The notes under the pieces: generated by a model
What the model saw: only the letters and a program-made list of their open reading frames with translations
Databases searched by the model: none
What the model was told of the DNA's origin: nothing
Program-made: the position numbers and the translations under genes
Part shown: positions 6,960-16,355 of the stretch, piece by piece
Position numbering within the stretch: the stretch's first letter is position 1
How the letters are laid out: every line of letters begins with the position of its first letter
Assembly: GCA_046160825.1 (NCBI GenBank)
Contig: JBJXHC010000046.1
Span: 1-41,994 of the forward strand
Length of the DNA: 41,994 nt
Direction of reading: 5' to 3'
DNA from: JBJXHC01 sp046160825
GTDB lineage: Bacteria > Bacteroidota > Ignavibacteria > UBA10030 > UBA6906

Positions 6960-9575
6960 ATGACAAAGGAAGAGCAACGACTTCAGGAATCCAGGGATCG
7001 ACAAACCCATTGGAAACGCTGGGGACCTTACCTGAGTGAACGGGCTTGGGGGACCGTGCGTGAAGATTATAGTTCAAACGGTGAGGCATGGCACTATCTC
7101 ACGCATGAACAGGCAATCTCCAAGGCATACCGTTGGGGTGAAGATGGTTTGGCAGGCATCTGCGACCGCCACCAACTCGTTTGCTTTGCTGTTGCGTTGT
7201 GGAATGGGAAAGATCCCATACTCAAAGAACGGGCATTCGGTCTTTCGAGTCCTGAGGGCAACCATGGAGAAGATGTGAAGGAGGAGTTCTTTTATCTTGA
7301 TTCCACTCCGACACACTCGTACATGAAGTATCTGTATAAGTACCCCCACGCAGAATTTCCCTATGCGTTGCTGAGGGATGAGAACAGCCGCAGGGATCGA
7401 ACGGAGTCTGAGTTCGAGCTGGCAGACACGGGTGTCTTCAGTGAAAACAGGTACTTTGATGTGGTGGTGGAGTACGCGAAGGAAACGTTCGAAGACATCT
7501 GCATCAGAATTACTGTAACAAACCGCGGCTCCGAGCGCGCAGGGCTCGATGTTCTTCCGACGATTTGGTTCCGGAACACATGGTCGTGGGGAAATGGCGA
7601 GAGGAAGCCGTCATTGAAACGCGCACAGAAGAACACCATCGCGCTCGATCATCCGAAATTGGGAACACGCACGTTCTTCTGTGAGAAGCCGGATGAGTTG
7701 TTGTTCACGGAAAACGAGACAAATGTCTCCCGTCTGTACGGTGTTCCGAATCCTGCCCCGTACGTGAAGGACGCCTTCCATGAGTACATCATTCGTGGTG
7801 TGGAGGAAGCAGTGAACCCTGACGGCACCGGAACAAAAGCCGCCGCCCGTTATCATCTCGAAATTGAACCAGGAGACTCGCAAGTAATCAAGCTCCGGCT
7901 TGCCGACGGTGAACGGACGTTCACAGATTTCGATCAAGTATTCAAGCAGCGGATTCAAGAGGCGGATGAATTTTACGAGTCGCTCTCTCCCGCCGACGCA
8001 TCGGAGGATGCGCGCAGAGTGCAACGACAGGCTTTTGCAGGTATGCTCTGGAGTAAGCAGTTCTATTATTATGATGTGAAGACCTGGCTACGTGGTGACA
8101 CCGCCATGCCGCCCCCACCACCGGAACGACAGCGTGGCCGCAACGCGGACTGGCAGCACCTCTATAACTCCGATATCATCTCGATGCCCGATAAATGGGA
8201 ATATCCCTGGTATGCTGCGTGGGACCTGGCGTTCCATTGTATTCCGCTTGCGCTCGTCGATCCGGATTTTGCCAAGGAACAACTCGTGCTCATGCTGCGC
8301 GAGTGGTACATGCACCCGAACGGCCAGATACCGGCCTACGAATGGAACTTCGGCGACGTCAATCCTCCGGTGCATGCATGGGCCTGCTGGCGTGTGTATA
8401 AAATCGACAAGAAGCGGACGGGTAAGCCCGACCGTCTGTTCCTCGAACGTGTATTTCAGAAACTCCTTCTGAACTTTACATGGTGGGTGAACAGGAAGGA
8501 TGAAGAGGGGCACAACCTCTTTCAGGGAGGGTTCCTTGGCCTCGACAACATCGGTGTGTTCGACCGATCCGCGCCGCTTCCCACTGGCGGGCACATCGAA
8601 CAATCAGATGGGACAAGCTGGATGGCGATGTACACGCTCAACATGCTCGCCATTGCAATGGAACTCGCCCAGGAAAATCCCGCATACGAGGATGTCGCCA
8701 GCAAGTTCTTCGAGCACTTCGTTCATATCACACATGCGATGAACCACCTCGGCAACGAGAACCTTGGCTTGTGGGATCGTGAAGACGGATTTTATTACGA
8801 TGTACTGCATCTCCCCAACGGTACGCGTCGGGCATTGAAGATTCGCTCAATGGTCGGCATCATCCCCCTTTTTGCAGTGGAAACGCTCGAACCTGAAATG
8901 ATGGAACATCTTCCGGGCTTCATGCGACGCATGGAATGGTTCCTCAACAACACCGAAGATATCCACAAGCACATTGATATGCAGATGCTTCCCGGCAAAC
9001 GCCGCCGCTTGCTGCTCTCCGTTGTGAATATGACCCGACTTCCCCGCGTTCTTCACTATATGCTGGATGAGAACGAGTTCCTTTCATCGTATGGCATCAG
9101 GAGTCTCTCGCGGTATCACAAGGATCATCCGTACCGCCTGGTCTTCGACGGCCAGGAGCACCGCGTGGATTATGATCCGGCGGAATCATCCACACCGTTG
9201 TTCGGAGGCAACTCCAACTGGCGCGGACCGATCTGGTTTCCGGTGAATTATCTTCTGATAGAATCGTTGCAGAAATTCCACCACTTTGCAGGAGATGAAT
9301 ATACTGTGGAGTTCCCGACCGGCTCCGGCAGAAAGGCGACATTGTGGGAGGTGGCAGGAGAAATTTCGCGCCGGCTCAGTCGGTTGTTCCTTGCCGATGT
9401 GCAGGGACACAGAGCTGCAAACGGAAGTGATGAATTCCGAACCGATCCGCAGTGGTCCGGTCTTGTCAATTTCCATGAGTATTTCCATGGAGACAACGGT
9501 AAGGGGCTCGGTGCAACGCATCAAACTGGTTGGACGGGTCTCGTAGCGAAGCTCTTGCAGCAAAGTGGAGAGTAA
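6960..9575 (+). CDS. GH63 / MGH1-like glycoside hydrolase (glucosidase)
   Basis: An 871-residue cytoplasmic protein without a signal peptide. The N-terminal part (GPYLSERAWGTVREDYS, then RWGEDGLAGICD) is the start of bacterial GH63 glucosidase-type proteins; the middle contains the (alpha/alpha)6-barrel signatures YAAWDLAFHCIPLALVDPD, IPAYEWNFGDVNPPVHAWA and GGFLGLDNIGVFDRS, and near the end NSNWRGPIWFPVNYLLIE. Family members hydrolyse alpha-glucosides or mannosylglycerate and related compatible solutes; the exact substrate is not visible. Full length for the family, with no frameshift. Convergent with the aldolase gene downstream. The ATG at 6960 has no strong Shine-Dalgarno, but the conserved N-terminus begins soon after it. 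Confidence 0.88.
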   Translation: MTKEEQRLQESRDRQTHWKRWGPYLSERAWGTVREDYSSNGEAWHYLTHEQAISKAYRWGEDGLAGICDRHQLVCFAVALWNGKDPILKERAFGLSSPEGNHGEDVKEEFFYLDSTPTHSYMKYLYKYPHAEFPYALLRDENSRRDRTESEFELADTGVFSENRYFDVVVEYAKETFEDICIRITVTNRGSERAGLDVLPTIWFRNTWSWGNGERKPSLKRAQKNTIALDHPKLGTRTFFCEKPDELLFTENETNVSRLYGVPNPAPYVKDAFHEYIIRGVEEAVNPDGTGTKAAARYHLEIEPGDSQVIKLRLADGERTFTDFDQVFKQRIQEADEFYESLSPADASEDARRVQRQAFAGMLWSKQFYYYDVKTWLRGDTAMPPPPPERQRGRNADWQHLYNSDIISMPDKWEYPWYAAWDLAFHCIPLALVDPDFAKEQLVLMLREWYMHPNGQIPAYEWNFGDVNPPVHAWACWRVYKIDKKRTGKPDRLFLERVFQKLLLNFTWWVNRKDEEGHNLFQGGFLGLDNIGVFDRSAPLPTGGHIEQSDGTSWMAMYTLNMLAIAMELAQENPAYEDVASKFFEHFVHITHAMNHLGNENLGLWDREDGFYYDVLHLPNGTRRALKIRSMVGIIPLFAVETLEPEMMEHLPGFMRRMEWFLNNTEDIHKHIDMQMLPGKRRRLLLSVVNMTRLPRVLHYMLDENEFLSSYGIRSLSRYHKDHPYRLVFDGQEHRVDYDPAESSTPLFGGNSNWRGPIWFPVNYLLIESLQKFHHFAGDEYTVEFPTGSGRKATLWEVAGEISRRLSRLFLADVQGHRAANGSDEFRTDPQWSGLVNFHEYFHGDNGKGLGATHQTGWTGLVAKLLQQSGE

Positions 9576-9637
9576 GGGAAAATCATTAAGGCCGACGACC
9601 CTTTACCGGCGATAGTGAGGAAAGGGAGGATCACGAA

Positions 9638-10435
9638 CTAATTCCCCGGCGCTGCTTGTTTCATCATTGCTACCGCTTGCTGTCCAGATCGCATCATGAG
9701 CCCTGCTTCCGAGTTGAAACTCACGACCTTCATCCCGCGCTTCGTCCAGTGAATGGCCGCATCAAGATCGTTCATGTGAATGGCGGGAATGACGGCGTGC
9801 TTCCGGCACGCTTCAAGCGTTTTCTCAATCGCCGAATTGAGGACCGGACTCTCCATCTGTCCCGCCACGCCGAGCGCTACGGAAAGATCGGTCGGTCCGA
9901 CAAGCGCGGCATCCACTCCTTTGACTGCAAGGATGTCGTCCATGTGTGTCAGAGCTTCTACGGTTTCAATTTGAACGACGAGCATGCTCTCGTCATTTGC
10001 TGTCGATAACGCTTCGTCCACCTTGCCGGATTTGAACTCTGTATGTCCTCTTGCAACGACACTACCTCGTCTTCCCATCGGCGGATATTTCATTATACTC
10101 ACGGCATCCATAACCTGTTGCGGGTGAGTGACGCGTGGAATCATGATGCCCTGCGCGCCGCCGTCAAGCGCTTGTGTAATGTGCGCGTAGGTGATCTCGG
10201 GAACGCGAACAATGGGTGTTACGCCAAGCTGTCGCGCAGCCCGGCTCAAGTCTGCGATTGTTTCAACAGTGAACGGCCCGTGCTCGTTGTCGATCAACAC
10301 GAAATCAAAACCGGAGTTGGCGAGCAATTGCATCACCGATGGTTGGCGGATTTCCACCAGCATTGTGCCGAAGACAGTCTTGCCGTTCTTGAGCGCGGTT
10401 TTGAGTTTATTGGGTGGAATAAGAGAATTGACCAT
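9638..10435 (-). CDS. HpcH/HpaI-type class II aldolase
   Basis: A 265-residue cytoplasmic aldolase of the 4-hydroxy-2-oxoheptanedioate / 2-keto-3-deoxy-sugar-acid aldolase family, which cleaves 2-keto-4-hydroxy acids to pyruvate and an aldehyde using a divalent metal. Visible signatures are FDFVLIDNEHGPFTVETI, GAQGIMIPRVTHPQQV, the metal-binding stretch VVQIETVEAL and AALVGPTDLSVALG. I place the start at the ATG whose complement is at 10433-10435: it has GAAGGA five bases upstream and gives the family's usual N-terminus. The frame stays open upstream to 10549, but that part resembles nothing and would run into the divergent intergenic region with pgi. Substrate unknown. Confidence 0.88.
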   Translation of the reverse strand: MVNSLIPPNKLKTALKNGKTVFGTMLVEIRQPSVMQLLANSGFDFVLIDNEHGPFTVETIADLSRAARQLGVTPIVRVPEITYAHITQALDGGAQGIMIPRVTHPQQVMDAVSIMKYPPMGRRGSVVARGHTEFKSGKVDEALSTANDESMLVVQIETVEALTHMDDILAVKGVDAALVGPTDLSVALGVAGQMESPVLNSAIEKTLEACRKHAVIPAIHMNDLDAAIHWTKRGMKVVSFNSEAGLMMRSGQQAVAMMKQAAPGN

Positions 10436-10576
10436 GATTCCTTCGGTGATAAATGGAGATTCGGTTGCGACGCTAAGGTAGGGAGAAGGCCGGAGAAGTT
10501 CAATGAAGGATGGGAATTTGTGTTCCTTCTGTGCTATATTTCCTTCCATAAATAAATAAGTCCCACTGGAGATTTC

Positions 10577-12226
10577 ATGTCATCTTTAACTCAATCCGCC
10601 GCCTGGAAGAAACTTGAATCACACCACGCAAGCATTGCTCCACTGCACATGCGCGAGATGTTCGCTGCCGATCGGCACAGGTTCGACACGTTCTCCATTC
10701 GCTGGCAGGATTTCTTGCTGGACTATTCAAAGAACCGCGTCACAGCGGAAACCATGAAACTCCTCTTCGATCTCGCCCGTCAGTCGGATGTTGAAGGATG
10801 GCGGGAGAAGATGTTCGCCGGAGAGAAGATCAATTTCACGGAGAAGAGGGCAGTACTTCACACTGCGCTACGCAACCGTTCCAACCGTCCGGTAGTGGTT
10901 GACGGAAAGGACGTCATGCCGGACGTCAATCGTGTAATCGCACAGATGAAGGCATTCAGCGATGCAGTGCGGAGTGGAGCTTGGAAGGGCTACACCGGCA
11001 AACCGATTACCGACGTGGTCAATATTGGTATCGGCGGCTCGGACCTTGGTCCGGTGATGGTAACGGAAGCATTGAAGCCGTATGCGAAGCAAGGACTCAG
11101 TATGCATTTCGTCTCCAATATCGACGGGACGCATATTGCCGAGACGCTGAAAAAGTTGAATCCGGAGACAGCGCTGTTTCTTATCGCCTCCAAGACATTT
11201 ACCACGCAGGAGACGATGACGAATGCAGAAACGGCGCGGAGTTGGTTTCTCGTATCAGCGAATGATCCAGCTACCGTTGCAAAGCACTTTGTCGCGCTCT
11301 CCACCAACACGAAGGAAGTGGTGAAGTTCGGTATCGACCCGAAAAATATGTTCGAGTTCTGGGATTGGGTGGGAGGGCGGTATTCGCTCTGGTCGGCTAT
11401 CGGACTTTTGATTGCCGTGTGCATTGGATTTGAGAACTTCGAGGAGCTGCTCACCGGTGCATACGAGATGGATGAGCACTTTCGTTCCGAGCCGCTTGAG
11501 AAAAACATGCCGGTGATTCTTGCCCTTCTCGGCATCTGGTACAATAATTTCTTCGGTGCGCAGACGCATGCCATCCTGCCGTATGACCAGTACCTGCACA
11601 GGTTCGCGGCGTACTTCCAACAGGGAGACATGGAAAGCAACGGGAAGTTCGTTGACCGGAACGGCAACAGAGTTGACTATTCAACGGGCCCGGTCATCTG
11701 GGGTGAGCCGGGGACCAACGGTCAGCATGCGTTTTATCAGCTCATCCATCAGGGGAAGAAGCTGATACCGTGCGATTTCATTGTACCGATTGAATCGCAT
11801 AATCCGCTGGGCGATCACCACGTAATCCTCTTATCTAATTTCTTCGCGCAGACCGAGGCGTTGATGAAGGGGAAAACACCTGATGAAGCACGCAAGGAGA
11901 TTCTGGATTCCGGATTCAAGGGAGAAGCGGTCGAGACTCTGTTGCCGCACAAGGTATTTGAAGGTAATCGCCCCACAAATTCCATTCTCGTGAAGAAACT
12001 CACTCCACGTACACTCGGTTCACTCATCGCTCTTTATGAACACAAGATATTTGTGCAGGGAATGATCTGGAACATCAATCCGTACGACCAATGGGGAGTT
12101 GAGCTGGGGAAGCAACTCGCGAAGACGATACTAGCGGAATTGAAATCCGGGGATCCAGTCACTTCTCACGACGCATCGACGAACGGGCTGATCAATTATT
12201 ACAAGGACATAAAGCATAGCGACTGA
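10577..12226 (+). CDS. pgi: Glucose-6-phosphate isomerase
   Basis: A 549-residue enzyme that interconverts glucose 6-phosphate and fructose 6-phosphate in glycolysis and gluconeogenesis. The long (E. coli/eukaryote-like) form is indicated by length and by NIGIGGSDLGPVMVTEAL, ASKTFTTQETMTNAETA, VGGRYSLWSAIGL, QGDMESNGKFVDRNG (catalytic Glu and sugar site) and GKKLIPCDFI. The C-terminal signature WGVELGKQLAK is present as well. GGAGA at 10568-10572 lies four bases before the ATG. It is transcribed divergently from the aldolase; the 141 bases between them must hold both promoters, but I see only a loose -7-like box (TATATTTC at 10535-10542). Confidence 0.97.
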   Translation: MSSLTQSAAWKKLESHHASIAPLHMREMFAADRHRFDTFSIRWQDFLLDYSKNRVTAETMKLLFDLARQSDVEGWREKMFAGEKINFTEKRAVLHTALRNRSNRPVVVDGKDVMPDVNRVIAQMKAFSDAVRSGAWKGYTGKPITDVVNIGIGGSDLGPVMVTEALKPYAKQGLSMHFVSNIDGTHIAETLKKLNPETALFLIASKTFTTQETMTNAETARSWFLVSANDPATVAKHFVALSTNTKEVVKFGIDPKNMFEFWDWVGGRYSLWSAIGLLIAVCIGFENFEELLTGAYEMDEHFRSEPLEKNMPVILALLGIWYNNFFGAQTHAILPYDQYLHRFAAYFQQGDMESNGKFVDRNGNRVDYSTGPVIWGEPGTNGQHAFYQLIHQGKKLIPCDFIVPIESHNPLGDHHVILLSNFFAQTEALMKGKTPDEARKEILDSGFKGEAVETLLPHKVFEGNRPTNSILVKKLTPRTLGSLIALYEHKIFVQGMIWNINPYDQWGVELGKQLAKTILAELKSGDPVTSHDASTNGLINYYKDIKHSD

Positions 12227-12246
12227 GAAGGTGTGCGAAGCCGTGT

Positions 12247-12277
12247 CCTACTTTCTTTGAGGACCAAAGAAAGTAGG
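12247..12277. repeat. 13-base inverted repeat after pgi (repeat or terminator)
   Basis: CCTACTTTCTTTG (12247-12259) and CAAAGAAAGTAGG (12265-12277) pair perfectly around a five-base loop, 20 bases past the pgi stop, followed by CAAAGAAAG. From general knowledge this TTTCTTTG/CAAAGAAA hairpin recurs between genes in many bacteria as a dispersed element; here it could also terminate pgi transcription. Confidence 0.6.
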
Positions 12278-12501
12278 CAAAGAAAGTCTTCCCGAAATCG
12301 CAACACACATTCTCAGAGAATGTCACACTCATCGGCATACGATTTCAACACACTTCAAAAAGCAGTAAGCATTGAAATCGCAAGCATAGTTGTTTTTCCT
12401 CCCTCCCGCCATCGATTTCGGGAGGGCTCAGAGTGTGGAGGGCGCGAATGAAGGGCTTCAGTTGAGAAATTGACTTGTCAATTATTTAAGGCAAAGAACA
12501 A
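12278..12501. repeat. Non-coding gap with remnant repeat
   Basis: No convincing gene lies between the inverted repeat and the metallophosphoesterase. A second palindrome, CCCTCCCG/CGGGAGGG (12401-12408 and 12419-12426), lies in a stretch of G/C-rich repeat-like sequence. A 72-codon frame across 12233-12451 only reads through these repeats and is rejected as a gene. Confidence 0.45.
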
Positions 12502-13488
12502 GTGACTCGGTTAGCACGTACTATTGCTGTGATTTCGCGCTTAGTCCTCGTTCTTGCCTTGTCGGGTTGTTCATCGGTTCAGGAAATACTCCATCCTCCA
12601 TATTCACAGCTTCCGCGTCTTGTCTCTTCACCTTCCATTGTATTCATCAGTGATACACAAGCACCGCTGGGGATTGAGACGCTCTGGCAAACATATGATG
12701 ACAACGAAGTGGCCACAGAAAAAATCTTCGAAGCAATTGAGCGTGATACGCAATGCGCAGCCGTATTTCACCTCGGAGATATTACGGCAGCGGGTTCAAT
12801 CGACTCCTACTGGCATGGGTTTGATGACGCAACGCAAGGATTGCGAGAGGCAGGTATCCCATTGTATCCCGCGTTTGGCAACCATGAGTACATGGTGGTT
12901 CCGGGAGGTGGAGAAGAAAACACCCTCCGCCGATTTCCGTTCCTTTCACCGTCCTGGTATCAACGAAGGATCGGAAGTGTGGCGGTACTGATCCTCAACT
13001 CCAATTTCTCACAACTCACTCCTGATGAACGTCATGCACAAGGAGAATGGTACGAGCGGACGCTTCGCGAATTGGACGCGGACAGTTCAGTTGCAATCGT
13101 TCTGGTTGGCTGCCATCATCCTCCATACACCAACAGCAAGGTTGTTGAACCGGATGTGGAAGTACAGGGGAAGTTCGTTCCTGCATTTATCCGATCTGAA
13201 AAAGCGCAATTGTTTCTTAGCGGTCACGCTCACGCATTTGAACATTTCCGGATTAGTGGAAAGGATTTTCTCGTCATCGGCGGAGCGGGAGGATTGCTGC
13301 ATCCGTTGCTCCAGGGAACAGACCGTCGTTATGAAGACCTGTTTGTCTGGCAGGGAGAACGCCGGTTTTTCCACTATGTGCGGCTCTCGATTGAACAGGA
13401 GACGCTCAGTGTGAACGTCATGCGGCTTGTTGATGACAAGACAAGCTTCGAAATCGCGCATGAACTCAGGATTTCATTGAAACGGTGA
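12502..13488 (+). CDS. Lipoprotein metallophosphoesterase (calcineurin-like)
   Basis: A 328-residue predicted lipoprotein; the signal ends in the lipobox LALSGC. The calcineurin-like metallophosphoesterase motifs occur in order: FISDTQA (first metal Asp), FHLGDITA (GD), AFGNHEY (GNHE), GCHHPPY (His) and FLSGHAHAFEH (GHxH). A dinuclear metal site is therefore complete and the enzyme should hydrolyse phosphomono- or diesters in the periplasm or at the cell surface; the substrate is unknown. The start is a GTG, chosen because it gives an intact lipoprotein signal. Gene pair convergent with the hydrolase downstream (20-base gap). Confidence 0.88.
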   Translation: MTRLARTIAVISRLVLVLALSGCSSVQEILHPPYSQLPRLVSSPSIVFISDTQAPLGIETLWQTYDDNEVATEKIFEAIERDTQCAAVFHLGDITAAGSIDSYWHGFDDATQGLREAGIPLYPAFGNHEYMVVPGGGEENTLRRFPFLSPSWYQRRIGSVAVLILNSNFSQLTPDERHAQGEWYERTLRELDADSSVAIVLVGCHHPPYTNSKVVEPDVEVQGKFVPAFIRSEKAQLFLSGHAHAFEHFRISGKDFLVIGGAGGLLHPLLQGTDRRYEDLFVWQGERRFFHYVRLSIEQETLSVNVMRLVDDKTSFEIAHELRISLKR

Positions 13489-13508
13489 GGCTGATACACC
13501 AGCGGTGA

Positions 13509-14561
13509 TCACTCACGCAGGAATGCATCCACAACACGGTAGACCTGTTCGGGATTGTCGTACCACATGAAGAGACGCGTGTCCGGCACAACATGAAATT
13601 GAAACATGCGGTTGCCTGACTCGCGCGCATCCTTCCACGTTTCTTGATGAAAATACCGGAGGTAAGCCTTCACCGGGTTTGCGGATGTTGTATCGATTGC
13701 TGGATCATGGCCCGGCAGAATTCCTTTGAAATCAGGGATGAGAACCAATGTCGGAGTTTTCAACTCTTTATACTGCAATGCGACATCGTATGCCATCCAT
13801 TCTATTAGGTACCGGACCATTACATGCAAAGGGACATCCGCCGATTCCTGGAAGAGGCGGTCACCCAAAATCGCATCCCTGCAGTAATCTTCGGATGTCC
13901 ACATATTCGCATCCCACGTCTTCTTCGTCACCGTCTTGAACCATCGTGGTGCCCAGAACACATCGACCGCTCTGCCGCGTTCTTCCGGAGTATACTTCTT
14001 CTCCTGCGTCCAGGACCATTGTCCATCGACCTGGGTCGCATAGTAGCGATACGGAGACCCGCCTGCGATAATCACCCTGCCGATTTTCTCCGGATGGTTC
14101 AACGCAAGGTCCAGAGCCACCTGCGTTCCCGTAACAAAATGTGCGATGATAACCGGTTTGTCCATGTTCTCATGTTCGATCAGGTTGAGTAATCCCGTAA
14201 CAATACCATTCGTCCAGGTCAGTTTGGAGTAAGTGGTGCCGCTGTCTGGCATGGGTGGTGCGGGAGTGCCTCCAAACCCTGCAGGTGTGACGGAATACAC
14301 GGTGTATTCGCTCTCGTACCTGTCGCTCAAACCGGCAAACACGTCACCTCCAAAGCCGAGCCCCGGAATGAGTATCATGCTTTGTTTTCCAGAGCCGGAC
14401 TTCTTGACTCTGCCAAGCTCACCGATTGCGCATGTCCGATACTCTTGCGGATGTACCAGGTTGTTGAGTGTTGAGTCTTGCAGTGTCGGGGTGTTCTGTG
14501 CAAGAGTCTGGGTGAGCTGAATAGATATCAGACACACTATAAGAATAGGGATCTTCGGCAT
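13509..14561 (-). CDS. Secreted alpha/beta-hydrolase-fold protein with atypical active site
   Basis: A 350-residue exported protein (signal MPKIPILIVCLISIQLTQTLAQ). The fold is recognisable from the oxyanion region MILIPGLGFGGDVF, the strand and turn PAGFGGTPAP, the nucleophile-elbow helix VIIAHFVTGTQVALDLALNH and the late strand TPTLVLIPDFKG. However, the elbow reads AHFVTG instead of GxSxG, and the place where the catalytic His normally sits ('GH' before the last helix) reads DTRLFMWYDNPEQV. It may be a non-enzymatic relative or use another nucleophile. The start was set at 14561 for the signal peptide; the frame extends 25 codons further upstream without support. Confidence 0.78.
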   Translation of the reverse strand: MPKIPILIVCLISIQLTQTLAQNTPTLQDSTLNNLVHPQEYRTCAIGELGRVKKSGSGKQSMILIPGLGFGGDVFAGLSDRYESEYTVYSVTPAGFGGTPAPPMPDSGTTYSKLTWTNGIVTGLLNLIEHENMDKPVIIAHFVTGTQVALDLALNHPEKIGRVIIAGGSPYRYYATQVDGQWSWTQEKKYTPEERGRAVDVFWAPRWFKTVTKKTWDANMWTSEDYCRDAILGDRLFQESADVPLHVMVRYLIEWMAYDVALQYKELKTPTLVLIPDFKGILPGHDPAIDTTSANPVKAYLRYFHQETWKDARESGNRMFQFHVVPDTRLFMWYDNPEQVYRVVDAFLRE

Positions 14562-14834
14562 GAGGTGGGTTCTGTTGTTAGTTATGATGATTTCGAGTGT
14601 TTGATTTCTATTTGACAAAAGGATCTCTCCTGACATACGGACGATCTCATCCGTTTGTTGCTTGTCGCCGTGGGGTTCAACTCCTTGACTTTACCCGCGC
14701 AGACTCCTACCTTGTTCCAAAGTTCTCTGACATGTTGGTAGTGCGAACGGGTATGATCCAGGGACAAGTTCTCCTCTGATCAATCAAGGTTTCCCCCATT
14801 GAACCTGCGACAGCGTAGTGTCAGATTTCCATGG
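14562..14834. other. Divergent intergenic region
   Basis: It separates the minus-strand hydrolase from the HbpS-like gene and should hold promoters for both. A TTGACA (14612-14617) with a poor partner ATACGG 17 bases on is the only promoter-like pair seen; FCB-group promoters usually differ from this, so I do not call it. A 60-codon frame at 14597-14779 has no recognisable feature. Confidence 0.4.
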
Positions 14835-16355
14835 ATGACCGCCGCAACGGCCTCGTCGTTCTATCAGCGTCATGTTCCCTTCATATCATTCCTTCTTATT
14901 TACTCTCTCTTATATGCCGGGTGCGAGACCAGTCAGGCCCCGGACACCACACCACCCGTCTGTAATGAATCGTTGACACTCGCCGAAGTGCAGCAACTCG
15001 TCCGTCAGGCAGTCGAGATTGCTGAACGGGTGCAACGGAACGTAACAGTGGCGGTCACTGACCGCGAGGGAAACACGCTGGCAGTTTTTGAGATGACGGG
15101 GACAAGCGGCGATTCCGTCGTTTCCATTACCAAAGCGCGCACAGCCGCATATCTGAGCAGCAACCAGCACGCATTTTCAACGCTTACCGCCTGCTTCATT
15201 ACCAGATCGCATTTCCCTCCGGGAGTCTCGAACACACCAGCAGGCCCGTTATTCGGCGTCGGGTTCTCCAACCTGCCTGACGGCGACATCCAGCCGAACG
15301 GCAGTAAACTCAACGACAGACCGGGCGGGATACCTGTCTACAAAAGTGGATGCCTTGTTGGTGGTGTCGGAATTTCCGGGGCGGGTGAGGGTTTTGACGC
15401 GGTAACGTGCTCGGGGGTAACGCAGGATGAGGTGATAGCGCTCGGTGCAGTGATCGGATTCAGTGTACCCGACGAAAAACGTGGAGATAATATTTTCATC
15501 GATGGCATACGTTTCCTGCTCACCAACGCTTCGGTGCCCGTAGGCAACTTTGACTCGGGATTCGATCTCTCTTCCCGCGGCACGTTTACCGTAGCCGCGC
15601 AGGCAGCTCCATCGAAACGGTTCCCCGATGAAGGTGTTGTACTTCTTGGAGTAGTTGGTGGAATACCGTACGATTTTCCAATCACAGCGGGAAGTATTTT
15701 AACGGCAGCAGACGTTGACCGTATTATCCGTCAGGCGGCTGCGCAGGCTGCTCGAACTCGGGCAGCGATCCGACGTCCGCTCGGAAGTCCCGCACAAGTA
15801 TTTATCTCGGTGGTTGACACCGACGGAACCGTTTTGGGTATCTGGCGCACTCCGGAAGCAACACTCTTCAGCTACGACGTGTCGGCGCAGAAAGCAAGAA
15901 CCGTAGTCGCGTATTCACGCGCCGATCATCCACTCGGCAGCCGTCTCCGCACCGTACTCGGACTTGCACCTACGAATGAAATTGCCATCACCACCCGCGC
16001 AATCGGGTTCCTGAGTCAGGATTTCTTTCCGCCGGGAATCGATCGCACCACGCTTGGTGATCCGGTTATTCCGGGGCCGCTCTTTCAGGGGCCGAATTTT
16101 CAATTGCAGGATAGTCTGGGGCTGAATCCTTTCGGCAACGGCATCACCATCTTTCCGGGAGGTATCCCTCTCTATAAAAACGGAGTGCTGGCCGGTGGCA
16201 TTGGTATCAGTGGCGACGGTGTGGATCAGGACGACCTGATTGCGTTTGCCGGCTCGCAAGGGTTTGAACCGCCACCGGGAATACGTTGCGACCGATTCTT
16301 TTTCGACGAAGTACGTTTGCCTTACATCAAGACTCCCCGGCAACCAGAGCTATGA
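14835..16355 (+). CDS. Lipoprotein with two HbpS/GlcG (DUF336) haem-binding-type domains
   Basis: A 506-residue predicted lipoprotein (ISFLLIYSLLYAGC, Cys30). Two copies of the GlcG/HbpS fold follow. The first (about 45-245) opens LTLAEVQQLVRQAVEIAERV and VAVTDREGNTLAVFEM, with TKARTAAYLSSNQ and GIPVYKSGCLVGGVGISG; the second (about 285-495) repeats these as LTAADVDRIIRQAAAQAA, VSVVDTDGTVLGIWR, QKARTVVAYS and GIPLYKNGVLAGGIGISG. HbpS in Streptomyces binds haem; GlcG-like domains often serve small-molecule sensing or binding, so haem binding here is an inference. I use ATG 14835, which yields a clean lipoprotein signal; a TTG 36 bases upstream is possible. The stop overlaps the next start (ATGA), coupling it to a barrel protein. 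Confidence 0.85.
   Translation: MTAATASSFYQRHVPFISFLLIYSLLYAGCETSQAPDTTPPVCNESLTLAEVQQLVRQAVEIAERVQRNVTVAVTDREGNTLAVFEMTGTSGDSVVSITKARTAAYLSSNQHAFSTLTACFITRSHFPPGVSNTPAGPLFGVGFSNLPDGDIQPNGSKLNDRPGGIPVYKSGCLVGGVGISGAGEGFDAVTCSGVTQDEVIALGAVIGFSVPDEKRGDNIFIDGIRFLLTNASVPVGNFDSGFDLSSRGTFTVAAQAAPSKRFPDEGVVLLGVVGGIPYDFPITAGSILTAADVDRIIRQAAAQAARTRAAIRRPLGSPAQVFISVVDTDGTVLGIWRTPEATLFSYDVSAQKARTVVAYSRADHPLGSRLRTVLGLAPTNEIAITTRAIGFLSQDFFPPGIDRTTLGDPVIPGPLFQGPNFQLQDSLGLNPFGNGITIFPGGIPLYKNGVLAGGIGISGDGVDQDDLIAFAGSQGFEPPPGIRCDRFFFDEVRLPYIKTPRQPEL

Noticed and set aside
10436..10549. A 38-codon N-terminal extension of the aldolase
   Set aside because: The internal ATG has a good GAAGGA ribosome site and fits the family's N-terminus; the extension covers the divergent promoter region.
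12233..12451. A 72-codon frame after pgi
   Set aside because: It reads through an inverted repeat and repeat-like sequence, with low-complexity Arg/Ser content; not a convincing gene.
14597..14779. A 60-codon + strand frame in the divergent intergenic region
   Set aside because: No ribosome site, no recognisable motif, and it sits where promoters of both flanking genes are expected.
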